Shown here: positions 34,851 through 43,599 of the stretch, piece by piece
Layout: each line of letters begins with the position of its first letter
Position numbering within the stretch: the stretch's first letter is position 1
Assembly: GCA_947095585.1 (NCBI GenBank)
Contig: OX352765.1
Coordinates: 65,411,425-65,475,424, forward strand
Source of the DNA: Nephrocerus scutellatus
Taxonomy: Eukaryota > Arthropoda > Insecta > Diptera > Pipunculidae
Reading direction: 5' to 3'
DNA: 64,000 bases
Translations under genes and position numbers: made by a program
The notes under the pieces: model-generated
What the model was told of the DNA's origin: nothing
Databases searched by the model: none
What the model saw: only the letters and a program-made list of their open reading frames with translations

Positions 34851-36702
34851 ACCAGACGATTGCTAATAGTTCTTTTTCAATGGTGCTGTAATTTATTTCA
34901 TGTTCATTTAATGTTCTGCTAGCGTAACATATCGGATGATTATTTTGAGAAAGTATTGCTCCTAAAGCATAATTACTAGCATCTGTTGTAAGGGTAAATT
35001 TTTTATTGAAATCGGGATAACTTAATATTGGATCATTTATTAATAATTTTTTAAGTGTGTTAAAACTTTCTTGATATTTTATATTTGAAATGTCTAATTT
35101 AGCATTCTTTTTTAAGAATAATGTCATTGGCTTTGCTATTAATGAATAGTCTTTAATGAATTTTCTGTAATAACCCGTTAGTCCTAATAATTGTTTAATT
35201 TGTTTCGTAGTTTTGGGTATTGGAAATTTATTTACGCATTCTATTTTTTTTGGATTTGGCTTTATTCCGTTTTGTGTCACAATGTGTCCAAGAAATTCTG
35301 TTTCTTTCTTTAGAAATTCTGATTTATCTAATTAAATTTTAAGATTTGCTTTCCTTAAGCAATTAAATATTAAATTGATTGAATGTATATGCTCTTGTAT
35401 TGAAGTAGAGAAGATGATAATGTCGTCCAGATAGACTAAACAAATCTTATTGATATAATCCTTTAATATATTGTTCATAAGTCTTTGAAATGTCGCTGGG
35501 GCTGTCTTCAGTCCAAATGGCATTCTTAAGAATTCATAATGTCCTCCTTCTACGTTAAAGGCTGTTTTATGAGTATCTTTTTCCTCAATTTCTATTTGAT
35601 GAAATCCCTTAGCTAAATCAAGGGTTGTGAAATACTGGCATCTGCCCAGTTTATCTAATATATCATCAATATTTGGTAGAGGGTACTTGTCGTCTATTGT
35701 AACTTCATTTAGTTTACGATAGTCTATGACAAGCCTCCACTTTTGTTTTCCACTGGCGTCGACCTTTTTCGGTACAATCCACACAGGGGCTGAATAAGGC
35801 GAATGGCTCGGCCTTATAATATTATTTTTGAGGAGTTCTTGAATCTGGGTTTTGACTTCATCTTTATGTATGTAAGGATATCTGTATGACTTCGCGTTTA
35901 TTGGTACATTATCAGTGGTACGTATTTCATGTTTAATTGCATTTGTAAAAGAGAGATTTGAATTTTCTTGATAAAAAATGTTTGAATATTGGTTTATTAT
36001 TTTCAATAATTTTTGTTTCTCTTCTGCGTTGAGATGTTGAGTTCGTATTTGTTCCGTTAATAATTTATTATTATATACTTCTATTATAGAGACATTTTTT
36101 ATATTAACTTCTTCAATTTCATTTGGATTTATTTCAAATGGACCTTGGCATTTTACATTCGTTTGAACTTCAATCTTATGATTTTCAACATTGTAAATTC
36201 CTTCATCAAAAATTATTTCGTTTTTCAAGAACTTCTGCTTCTTGAGGTAAACTAATCCTTCTTGTTGATTCACCAATAACTGTACAGTATGTTTGTTTGA
36301 TCTTTCAAACAACATTTGTATAGTTTGTCCATTGATTTCTAATAGATTATGTTTATAATCTATTTTAGCGTTAAATCGTTTTAGTATGTCGTTTCCAATA
36401 ATACCGTCGTATTTGTCATGGAACGCGCAGACTAAAAAGTCAATTTTTTGCTTTAGATCACCAAATTCTTTAAAAAGGGGAACTGATACTCTTTCAGTTA
36501 CATTTATATTATGTTGTAACGTTTTAATTTGAATTTTATTAATTGGTACTTTCCATTTAGGGTTACAAAGACCTGGGTTTATTATAGAATTTGTCGCTCC
36601 AGTGTCAATAATGAATTTTAATGGATTTTTATTTGACTTTATTTTTACATATGGTAAATCTCCTCCGAGGCTTGTAAGTGAAAATTTTCGCTTGTTTCGC
36701 AT
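34822..36702 (-). pseudogene. pol: ERV1 Pol N-terminal part: protease and RT-RNase H, one nonsense codon
   Basis: 36702-35332: protease (FIIDTGATNSIINPG; GIIGNDILKRF), then RT ([64 protein letters not shown]). The RT catalytic residues are intact. A TAA at 35332-35334 interrupts the frame, which continues in phase (35280-34822) with the RT connection ([18 protein letters not shown]) and RNase H start ([31 protein letters not shown]). It then loses frame through a short deletion near 34850. It overlaps gag and is entered by -1 frameshifting. Confidence 0.9.
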
Positions 36703-37817
36703 TTATTTATGTCCATAGGTTCGACAGTTTGATTTTGTTGGATATCAGGAAAATTATTTGGAATGTCACTTGTGAATTGATGATAATTTGGTTGTCTATA
36801 ATTATTATAACTATTATTTCTATAATTATTGAACTGTCTGTTCTTATTCTGATATTGATCGGATCTATAATTATTATAGCTATCATTTCTATAATTGTTG
36901 AACTGCCTGTTCCTATTCTGATATTGGTCGGATCTATAATTATTATATTGTTTTTCTCTATTTTGTCTTTGGTCATTTTTATTAAATTGTTCTTTTTTAT
37001 TCTGATTTGGTTCTGTCTGTCTGTATCTATAATTGTTAAGATGTTCATTTCTGTTTGGGTTTTGTTGGTATTTATTTCCATATTCTTGTTTATTTGGAGA
37101 AAAATTATTATTTTTATTGTAATTATTATTATAACGTATTTTCCTATTATTATTGTGATTATAGAATGGTTCTGGATTTGATTGATCTGCGTAGCCTGTT
37201 TGACTAAGTATATCAATTGCTGATTCTAAATTCTCAGGATTTCTACAAATTAGAATTGTTTTCATTGGTTCAGGTATTTTATTTTTAAATATATCAAGTG
37301 CAGTACGTATGTTATTTAATGAACATTCGTTCGCTATTTTACCAGGGCCAGTTACTAATAAAGTTTTGTTATTTAATTTTCGTAGTTTATCTTTTATTTC
37401 GTTGAAAAAACCTAAAACATTGTTTTTGAAAGTAACACCTCTCAATTCGTCGAAAAGTTGTTCTACACTACGTCTTTCGGCAAAGTTATTTTGTAAAACG
37501 ATTTTTATATCATTCCAAGCAATGGCTTGGGTATTAATTTCTATTACTTCTCTAGCTTTTCTGATAAGTTTGCTTCTTATTATGTCCGAAAATAAATATT
37601 GAGAAAGGTCATCGTAAGTTATTAATAGGGGATTTATTCTGTCTACTAAATTAGTGAATGTTAATAAGTTGTCCGAATTTCCGTCAAAGTAAGGAAGGGC
37701 GTTTAGGTATTTAATAGGATTTAGGATTATTTTATTTTCTAAGATAATATTATTTTCTTGCATTAAATTATCTTGCATTAAATTATCTTGCATTAAATTA
37801 TTTACTTGATTTTCCAT
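36645..37817 (-). CDS. gag: ERV1 Gag
   Basis: An intact 390-codon frame. The start (MENQVNNLMQDN) carries three LMQDN/LMQEN repeats. Residues about 35-200 are the capsid-like domain (LPYFDGNSDNLLTFTNLVDR, RGVTFKNNVLGFFNEIKDKL). About 225-350 is an Asn/Tyr/Arg-rich, RNA-binding-like region with tandem copies of QFNNYRN-SYNNYR. There is no CCHC knuckle, as is usual in gypsy-group errantiviruses. It overlaps pol by at least 58 bp. The A_AAT_TTT heptamer at 36687-36681 lies in the overlap. Confidence 0.9.
   Translation of the reverse strand: MENQVNNLMQDNLMQDNLMQENNIILENKIILNPIKYLNALPYFDGNSDNLLTFTNLVDRINPLLITYDDLSQYLFSDIIRSKLIRKAREVIEINTQAIAWNDIKIVLQNNFAERRSVEQLFDELRGVTFKNNVLGFFNEIKDKLRKLNNKTLLVTGPGKIANECSLNNIRTALDIFKNKIPEPMKTILICRNPENLESAIDILSQTGYADQSNPEPFYNHNNNRKIRYNNNYNKNNNFSPNKQEYGNKYQQNPNRNEHLNNYRYRQTEPNQNKKEQFNKNDQRQNREKQYNNYRSDQYQNRNRQFNNYRNDSYNNYRSDQYQNKNRQFNNYRNNSYNNYRQPNYHQFTSDIPNNFPDIQQNQTVEPMDINKCETSENFHLQASEEIYHM
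36681..36687 (-). promoter_or_regulatory. Candidate -1 frameshift site between gag and pol
   Basis: In the gag frame the codons GAA AAT TTT give the heptamer A AAT TTT (X XXY YYZ). Slipping back one base enters the pol frame (KFSLTSLGGDLPYV). Gag codons start at positions equal to 2 mod 3 and pol codons at 0 mod 3 on this strand, exactly a -1 change. Confidence 0.65.
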
Positions 37818-38697
37818 TTTGATTTTATTAAATATTTGTTTGTAATAATAAAAAAATAAAGTAACCTTATATTTTATATATATAATATATTTGTTAAAAA
37901 TTATTTAAATTGTGTATATATTTTTTAATAGTAAAAATGTCTATGATTTCACCTTGATTTAATTTTCAGATCAGCAATTTGATGATAAATATTGATTGAT
38001 GTTCTTTGTTAATTTATTATGTTGAATCGTCTTTAATTTGTCTTCTAGTGATATTGTGAATAATCGTCTTTTATTTGTCTTCTAATGATGCTGCGGATAG
38101 TTGTCTTTGATTCGTCTTCTTTATGTTGATTTTACCAATAGTTTATTTTGTTAATGTTCTTTATTTTGTAGAAAATGTTCGTAAAATTTTTCACTTATTT
38201 TTGTGAGTAATGCGATTATTTTTGTAAAAAAGTGTTTGTAAAAATGGTTCACTTATTTTTGTAAATGATGTAATTATTTTTGTAAAAATGTTTATAAAAA
38301 TGGTTCACTTATTTTTGTGAATAATGCAATTATTTTGTAAAAATATTTGTAAAATTTCTGCACTTCTGCTGTAGAAATTTTGTTCACTATTATTGCGAAT
38401 AATGCAATAATTTTCGTAGAATTTTGTGAAATTTCTGCACTTCTGCTGTAGAAATTTTGTTCACTATTATTGCGAATAATGCAATAATTTTCGTAGAATT
38501 TTGTGAAATTTCTGCACTTCTGCTGTAGAAATTTTGTTCACTATTATTGCGAATAATGCAATAATTTTCGTAGAATTTTGTGAAATTTCTGCACTTCTGC
38601 TGCAAAAAATTTTTTTTCTACTTTTTGTTGTGGAGTGCTTTAAATTTTTAAAAAAAAATAAGTCTTAGTTGACTAGCACTATCCTACCGACTGCGCC
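37818..38697 (-). other. ERV1 leader with 77-bp tandem repeats and primer-binding site
   Basis: Four units (three full) of exactly 77 bp start at about 38355, 38432, 38509 and 38586, each with CTGCACTTCTGCTGTAGAAA. Shorter degenerate copies (GGTTCACTTATTTTTGTGAA-like) extend to about 38180. TTGTCTTCTAGTGAT-like repeats lie near 38040-38110. The primer-binding site adjoins the LTR at 38679-38697. Confidence 0.85.
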
Positions 38698-39338
38698 AAT
38701 TATGTTTTCAATGTAACTTAGTAAATTTTAAAAAAGATCTTTCTTTATTAAAATAATATTACAAGTCACAAGAAAATTATTTAAGACAATATCTTTATTG
38801 AATGATTCTATATCCTGTATCACTGTGTATAAATTTGTAGAATGGAAGTGTTAATAATACAATCCGTTAACTTAATGAATACCAGATACTTAATGAATGT
38901 TGGATGGAAACTTAATGAATCCCGGATACTTAATGAATTATGAATACTGAATGCTTCTGCTTTTATACTTATTTCTATATACTTATTTTGTTATGTGATC
39001 CAACTTGTGTTGTGAAATAGTTTTGGACTTTGAACTTGTTTTCGTCTTTAAGGACGTAAACATGTTATTGTCTTAGATCTGATTTGAGATAAGGTTGTTT
39101 TCATGTTCTAGCATGTTTTGAATAGATATCTAAATTCGTCGTAATTGACCATCTGGCGTTTTGATCATTGATTGGCCTTGAATTGAAGATGGTAAACATG
39201 TTGACAAAATTCGTATTGTGAGATAAGATTGGCCTTGAATGTTAAAGTAGTAAACAAGATGATTTCATCATGTTGTGAAATTGGTAAACAAGATATGAAG
39301 TTGGATCGCATTTACATTATTCTTATTCTATGTGATTA

Positions 39339-40027
39339 TAGCTGTGTTCAACCACAAAAATGTCAGTGCAGAGCAGTGCAGAGCAGTGCAGGTTCATGAA
39401 AACTGTCAGAGCATCTCCATACATGTCTCCTTGAATATGGAGATCAGAAGTTTAACATCATTTTCCAGCCAAACTGCTTTTTCTAATGCCTGCGCTGAAG
39501 TCGGTGGCAAAGGGACGAAATCCGTTCCCAGTGCCTGCGACGACGTTGTTGGAATGTTAAGCACAAAATCCTCTTCCTCCTCTTCATCTTTAGTCATAGA
39601 ACTTTCAAACACTTGCGTTCGGAATTCTTCGTCTAAATATATACATAGATTTAATTAAGAAATTATTGGATTAATATTTCTTTTTTATTTTTCTACTTAC
39701 TTTGTTCCAAATTTAATTTGGTGTTGGGAGAACACTGAATTACTAGAGATTTCCCTTCACTCGACTTTAGCTCTATTCTATGCATAATTTTAAAATTTTA
39801 TTCAAAAATCACAAAAATATAATCGAATGAATGAAGCATCTGATTTTGACAGTTTTTACCTATCTGCACTAGCTCAAAAGCTAGTGCAGAATATTCAGAA
39901 CTAGAGTACACTAGTTCAGCTCAATGAACACTAATCAGTGTAAGTCAGTGCAGAAATTTTCTCAATGAACACAAAAAAGCTACACTTTTCTGCCCAGAGT
40001 AGTCCAGTGCAGCTGGTTGAACACAAC
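39339..40027 (-). mobile_element. Non-autonomous Harbinger-type element in the LTR
   Basis: 689 bp with terminal inverted repeats of about 13 bp (GCTGTGTTCAACCA at the left, GTTGTGTTCAACCA from the right end), flanked by TTA on both sides (39336-39338, 40028-40030). The uninterrupted LTR at 31640 shows the empty site. The 3-bp TTA duplication is the PIF/Harbinger signature. CAGTGCAG-type words repeat near both ends. It encodes a small spliced protein but no transposase. Confidence 0.88.
39406..39785 (-). CDS. Spliced small protein in the Harbinger derivative
   Basis: On the minus strand exon 1 starts at 39785 (MHRIELKSSEGKSLVIQCSP), ending at a GTAAGT donor near 39702. A roughly 68-bp A/T-rich intron ends in TTTAG near 39635. 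Exon 2 continues in phase (EEFRTQVFESSMTKDEEEEE) and ends at 39406 with WLENDVKLLISIFKETCMEM, about 104 residues. The end resembles the start of a Myb/SANT-type domain, the companion DNA-binding protein of Harbinger transposons. It is cut short inside that domain. Confidence 0.6.
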
Positions 40028-40120
40028 TTATGTGATTACATACTGTGAATATCTTATATTGTTATTCAGTATTTCTATATTATAACGGGTGCCTGTTGTG
40101 GGATATTCTCTATGTTAACA

Positions 40121-40435
40121 TCTATTCACAAATTTGGTGAAAGTAAAGTTGTTGCACTCGATATATCCAAGGCATTTGACAGAGTCTGGCATCAAGCTCT
40201 TTTGTCGAAAATGAATGCTTATGGAATTAATAACACCCTGCTCGAATAGACTAGTAACTACTTTTCTGACCGTTCAATCCAGGTCGTATTGGACGGATTT
40301 AAATCCAATGTTCACCGCATAAACGCCGGTGTTCCTCAAGGCTCTGTTTTATCCCCGACACTCTTTCTGATTTTCATTAATGATCCCCTATCCACCACCT
40401 CAAATCCAATCCATTCCTTTGCTGACGACAGTAGG
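40121..40435 (+). pseudogene. CR1-type LINE segment 3 (RT motifs A to C)
   Basis: This continues segment 2 after ERV1: HKFGESKVVALDISKAFDRV, WHQALLSKMNAYGI, then (one stop) SIQVVLDGFKSNVHRINAGV, PQGSVLSPTLFLIFIND and FADDS, where a new element begins. Catalytic residues are present, but the element is broken in several places. Confidence 0.88.
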
Positions 40436-40745
40436 GGAGACCGGGGATAGTTGGCCCTAAGGGCAAGTAGACTTTTTTTCGGGGTAAGTTGACTCATAAA
40501 CATATGTTAATAAAACCGCAAGAAGCGCAACCGAACAAACTGTTTTGGAGCGTGCGTGCCAGCTTATACTTGGAAAAGGAAAGAGTATACGATCTGTTGC
40601 TTATGACCACGGGATTCGTTTCAAAACGACGCAAAGATATGTTAAAAAATTTCAGCAGAAAAAGTTGGAACATCCTTCCACCCCTATTGCTGAGCTGTCT
40701 CTTGAAACTCTTTATTTTTAGTTTTTGTTTCAAATAAATTTGATT
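40436..40745 (+). mobile_element. pogo-like element end fragment (tentative)
   Basis: It starts with TAGGGGAGACCGGGGATAGT directly after the LINE's FADD codons and has a second related word (CGGGGTAAGTTGACTC) about 40 bp in, as in the termini of pogo-type DNA transposons. No matching inverted end was found to the right, so it is truncated or misassigned. The 82-codon frame has no recognised domain. Confidence 0.4.
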
Positions 40746-40829
40746 TGAGGTCGTTGTGTAAAATTAAGAAAATAGGGTCTTTAAATTAGATAATTTTAGA
40801 AGACATATTTTTTTTATAAAGCGAAAAAT

Positions 40830-41010
40830 ATGTTTTATAAAAAGGCATTTAGTCGCACGAAAGTTATGTGGAATGAATTGCCTGTGTTTCCGCTTTTGTA
40901 TGATCTGCAATCGTTTAAGACACGCGTGCATAAACATCTCATCCTTTCCTCTCCCTAATTTCCTAACGCCCACGTTGTGCTAAGCATTATAAGGGTGCAA
41001 ACTCCTTTAG
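40830..41010 (+). pseudogene. CR1-type LINE 3' end
   Basis: The frame reads FYKKAFSRTKVMWNELPVFP, then LLYDLQSFKTRVHKHLI, the conserved C-terminal tail of this LINE type (compare FFPRVSSMWNQL at 26600). A 3' UTR word (GCATTATAAGGGTGCAAACTC) follows, also found near 26990. It is probably the end of the LINE that starts at 27228, with the RT-to-tail part deleted. Confidence 0.65.
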
Positions 41011-41315
41011 CGTGCGTACATTATAAAAAAAACCTATCCAGTTACCATTATTAGTTTGTTTATTTCAAAGGCTTAAGAACTTAAGTTAAAATAAAAATGC
41101 TAATATTTGCAACTTATATACATATATATACATACTAATTAAGCTACTAACGCGTAGAACAAAAATATTACAATGTGTACTTCATATTTATATTAAAGTG
41201 AAATTGAAGATTTTTTCTTATAGTTATCAGTCCGTGAATAGCCAAAAAAATCGGGTCTTTAAATTCATGTTTTTAACGGAACAACTAAAACTGATGATAA
41301 AACGTCATCAAGAAA
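41011..41315. other. Spacer downstream of the lipase gene
   Basis: A/T-rich with TATATACATA repeats near 41115. No gene is seen. It would hold the 3' UTR of the lipase. Confidence 0.4.
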
Positions 41316-42415
41316 TCATTGTATGAAATAATATAGAACAATTTTCTTAGTATCTTCATAGACTATTATGAATTCTTTTTTGAGCAAGTGCTGAATCAAA
41401 TCCTGCACTGAAATATTTTTAAAAGTCGGTGTATAGGGAAATGAGTTAGTAGTCGAAGCATAAAGTTCACCACGTACAGTATGTTTCCGCTTTTCCATGT
41501 ATCCCATTTTATAATTAGGTGGCCACGTCTGTTGAAATCCATTAAAAAAGAAGCATTGTTGAGGAACCACTTCAGCATAGAAATCAAACGTAAATGCTGT
41601 ATTATAAAATCGCGGGCAAAGGCCATGTGATCCCAGGCTACCTGGAAGAAAGCCCGCAGCCAGTTGATATATTCCGCAAATACCCATGTTCCAATTTTGA
41701 TGGCAATTTCTGGAGAAAGTTCCCTTATCTGTACTTGTGTGAATGCACTGTATATTGACTGCCGCATCTTTTGGGTCGTATCTGCGAAAGAAATCAAATC
41801 CCGGCCCAGCCATATCACAAACTAAAATCACAAAAGAAAATATCATAATTGTTAGTAGTTCATTGGCCATTTTTTTATTATTTAACTACCATCAATCTCT
41901 CCAATTCGTTGCTTGCCATACATAATGCCAGCCTGAACAGCTATTCGAGCCCCTAGGCTAAAACCGAATATATAACCATTTCTAGGATCACAACCACGTT
42001 CTTCCATTTCTATTAATTTGTCTCTCAGTAAAACTGCAATATGATCAACATGTTGCACCAGCACGAGATAGTGTGGAATTGCTGCTGCCGTTTTATAATC
42101 CATACACATGATGCAACCACCGCGAAATTTTTCTAAATCTTAAATTATGAACATTTATATTATATATAAAAACATATATATTTGAGACCCTTTTCAATTT
42201 TAATGAATGTCATACTTTGCTTTAAATCAATAACCCAATTAACTTCGCAGCTTTCCTTCCATCCATGAACAATAATTGCAAAAAGTGTGTAATTATGACT
42301 GCAGGTTCTAAAATAATGAGTAAGGTTTGTATTTTGTGGTAAAGGTGTAGTAAATTTAAATCATGTCTTAATTCTATATGCATACTAGCTGGACCCAGTC
42401 TACCTTGCTGGCCCC
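41316..42415 (-). pseudogene. Secreted lipase-like host gene, partial, probably damaged
   Basis: Minus-strand exons: about 42415-42212 (LGPASMHIELRHDL, then after an apparent one-base loss near 42350 YTLFAIIVHGWKESCEVNW); 42133 to about 41890 (RGGCIMCMDYKTAAAIPHYL, GYIFGFSLGARIAVQAG); about 41822-41316 (VCDMAGPGFDFFRRYDPKDA, VNIQCIHTS, SLGSHGLCPRFYNTAFTFDF). Introns of about 78 and 68 bp have GT...AG ends and keep frame. It is a pancreatic-lipase-family protein: FSLG carries the candidate nucleophile serine, and candidate Asp and His are in the last exon. No signal-peptide exon was found; a SINE lies immediately upstream. The frameshift suggests a pseudogene, though a sequencing error or small intron is possible. 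Confidence 0.75.
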
Positions 42416-42451
42416 AAGCCCATATTTTTAAAATGAAAGAAATTATAAAAT

Positions 42452-42640
42452 AATAATAGTTGGCGCAACTGACCATGTTGGTCCAGGCCTATCTTCTCGC
42501 GACCATTCGTGTCGTGTTAATGAAAGAGACCTACAATTTAAAGCAATATCCTTAAGGCGATTCGAACTTCGAACCTTTCGCTCAGTAGTCCAACATAGAC
42601 ACCACTTAGCCACGACGACTAAAGAAATTTCAATTGTATT
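42452..42640 (-). mobile_element. tRNA-derived SINE, copy 2
   Basis: On the minus strand: A box CGTGGCTAAGTGG (42614-42602), a B-box region GTTCGAAGTTCGAATCGCC near 42560, a body with AAATTGTAGGTCTCTTTCAT, and an end ACATGGTCAGTTGCGCCAAC followed by TATTATTATT. The body and end align with copy 1 at 6633-6891. It sits immediately upstream of the first recognised lipase exon. Confidence 0.75.
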
Positions 42641-42769
42641 CTTCATACAGCTTCATACAGCCACCTATTAAAAGGTGTTTTAATTATGTTCAACACCTTT
42701 CTGTTATTGAAATAAATAAAATAATCCCAATCTCAAAAAAATTTTTTTTTCACATTAATTCTATTGTAA

Positions 42770-42920
42770 TGCTGGTTGATATACTACATTTTTTGTGTTA
42801 TTGTTTGGAGTGTGAATGAATGTGAATGGATCGCCCTCTCTTGAGTATGCAACATATAGTTGGCCATGTGCCAAGAAAATAGTTTCCAAATTCAAACCAG
42901 ATACTCTTGCAAAGAATTTT
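42770..42920 (-). pseudogene. Helitron helicase C-terminal fragment
   Basis: The minus-strand frame reads RVSGLNLETIFLAHGQLYVA, then YSREGDPFTFIHTPNNNTKN and VVYQPA. The HGQLYVA-SR block is the last helicase motif of Pif1-type Helitron Rep-helicases, and TKNVVY is its usual end. Only about 50 codons remain. Confidence 0.75.
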
Positions 42921-42959
42921 AATTGCGAGCCCGAAGGGCGAAGCTAATAATCAGAGGAC

Positions 42960-43279
42960 AAGAAAATTTTTCTAGCGTACGTGTGTCGGGTTGTACGTTT
43001 GTCCGATTGTATATCGCGACTTCTACCAGTCAGAATTTGATGGGACTTGTTTTAAAAAAATTGGTAAGCGCTTGGCTTGCGATTACGTGACACGCATCGC
43101 GTGTCGTGCGTCGCGTGTGGCGCGTGAAAATTTAAAAAAAAAATACTTTTTTTAAAACTAGGCTTGCGATGACGTGACACATGTCGCGTGTGGCGCGTGT
43201 AAATTTTTTTTTTTAAAAAGGTACATACTTGTTTTAAAACTTGGCTTGCTATGACGTGACGCGTGTCACGTGTCGCTCG
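42960..43279 (+). repeat. CG-rich tandem array, left block
   Basis: About three units of 85-110 bp with CTTGGCTTGCGATGACGTGAC, GTGTGGCGCGTGTAAATTTT and GGTACATACTTGTTTTAAAA. The block is cut at 43279 by the LTR of ERV2 and continues at 60173. The preceding edge (GGGACTTGTTTTAAAA) recurs at about 60558-60600. Confidence 0.85.
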
Positions 43280-43555
43280 AATTAAGTCGCTATTACTTCG
43301 CGGCTTTAAAAAAAAGAAAACTTTTTACTTCACTGCTCTGAGTACTTTATTAGACTTCATGACTTAATGCTAAGAATTATTATAATGTATTTTGTTGTTG
43401 TGTTACTTTTTGTTAAATTGACAAAATTGATAATAAAGAGTGTTAATCTACTGACCGTTGAACTAGATTGCCTTAAAGTGCAATGCTGATTCAACCAGGG
43501 TTCAACGGCATTTGGGTTCGGTGTTCGTCAGACGAATTATTGGCTGACGTAACCC
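43280..43555 (-). repeat. ERV2 3' LTR
   Basis: 276 bp. It shares TGACTTAATGCTAAGA, AATAAAGAGTGTT and GGTTCGGTGTTCGTCAGACG with the other LTR, which is 35 bp longer because of small deletions here. A purine tract (AAAGGAGGGAGGG on the minus strand) adjoins it at 43556. Confidence 0.9.
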
Positions 43556-43599
43556 CTCCCTCCTTTGATTTAGAACTCTCCTGAGTTCTTGTTTCTAAT

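Larger units (their letters stand above)
31006..40120 (-). mobile_element. ERV1: insect endogenous retrovirus (errantivirus type)
   Basis: A complete gag-pol-env provirus on the minus strand. It is about 8.4 kb once the 692 bp of the Harbinger derivative and its extra TTA are subtracted. The 731-bp LTRs differ at only about two positions by eye, so insertion is recent. The target duplication is TCTATT. The primer-binding site beside the 5' LTR is GGCGCAGTCGGTAGGATAG (38679-38697), the serine-tRNA type used by the 17.6/297 group. The polypurine tract is beside 31737. Pol has one nonsense codon and one frameshift, and env has one nonsense codon, so this copy cannot make complete Pol or Env. Confidence 0.95.
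38698..40120 (-). repeat. ERV1 5' LTR, split by the Harbinger derivative
   Basis: 731 bp of LTR plus 692 bp of insertion (39339-40027 with its duplicated TTA). It matches the other LTR except for about two bases (near 39050 and 40097). Confidence 0.95.

Noticed and set aside
36678..37216. Long plus-strand and shifted minus-strand frames rich in Ile over the ERV1 gag region
   Set aside because: They are antisense or shifted readings of the Asn/Tyr/Arg-rich gag tail. The composition is explained by AAT/ATA codon bias.
38355..38610. CRISPR-like direct repeats
   Set aside because: The units are contiguous, without spacers, and lie in a eukaryotic retrovirus leader.
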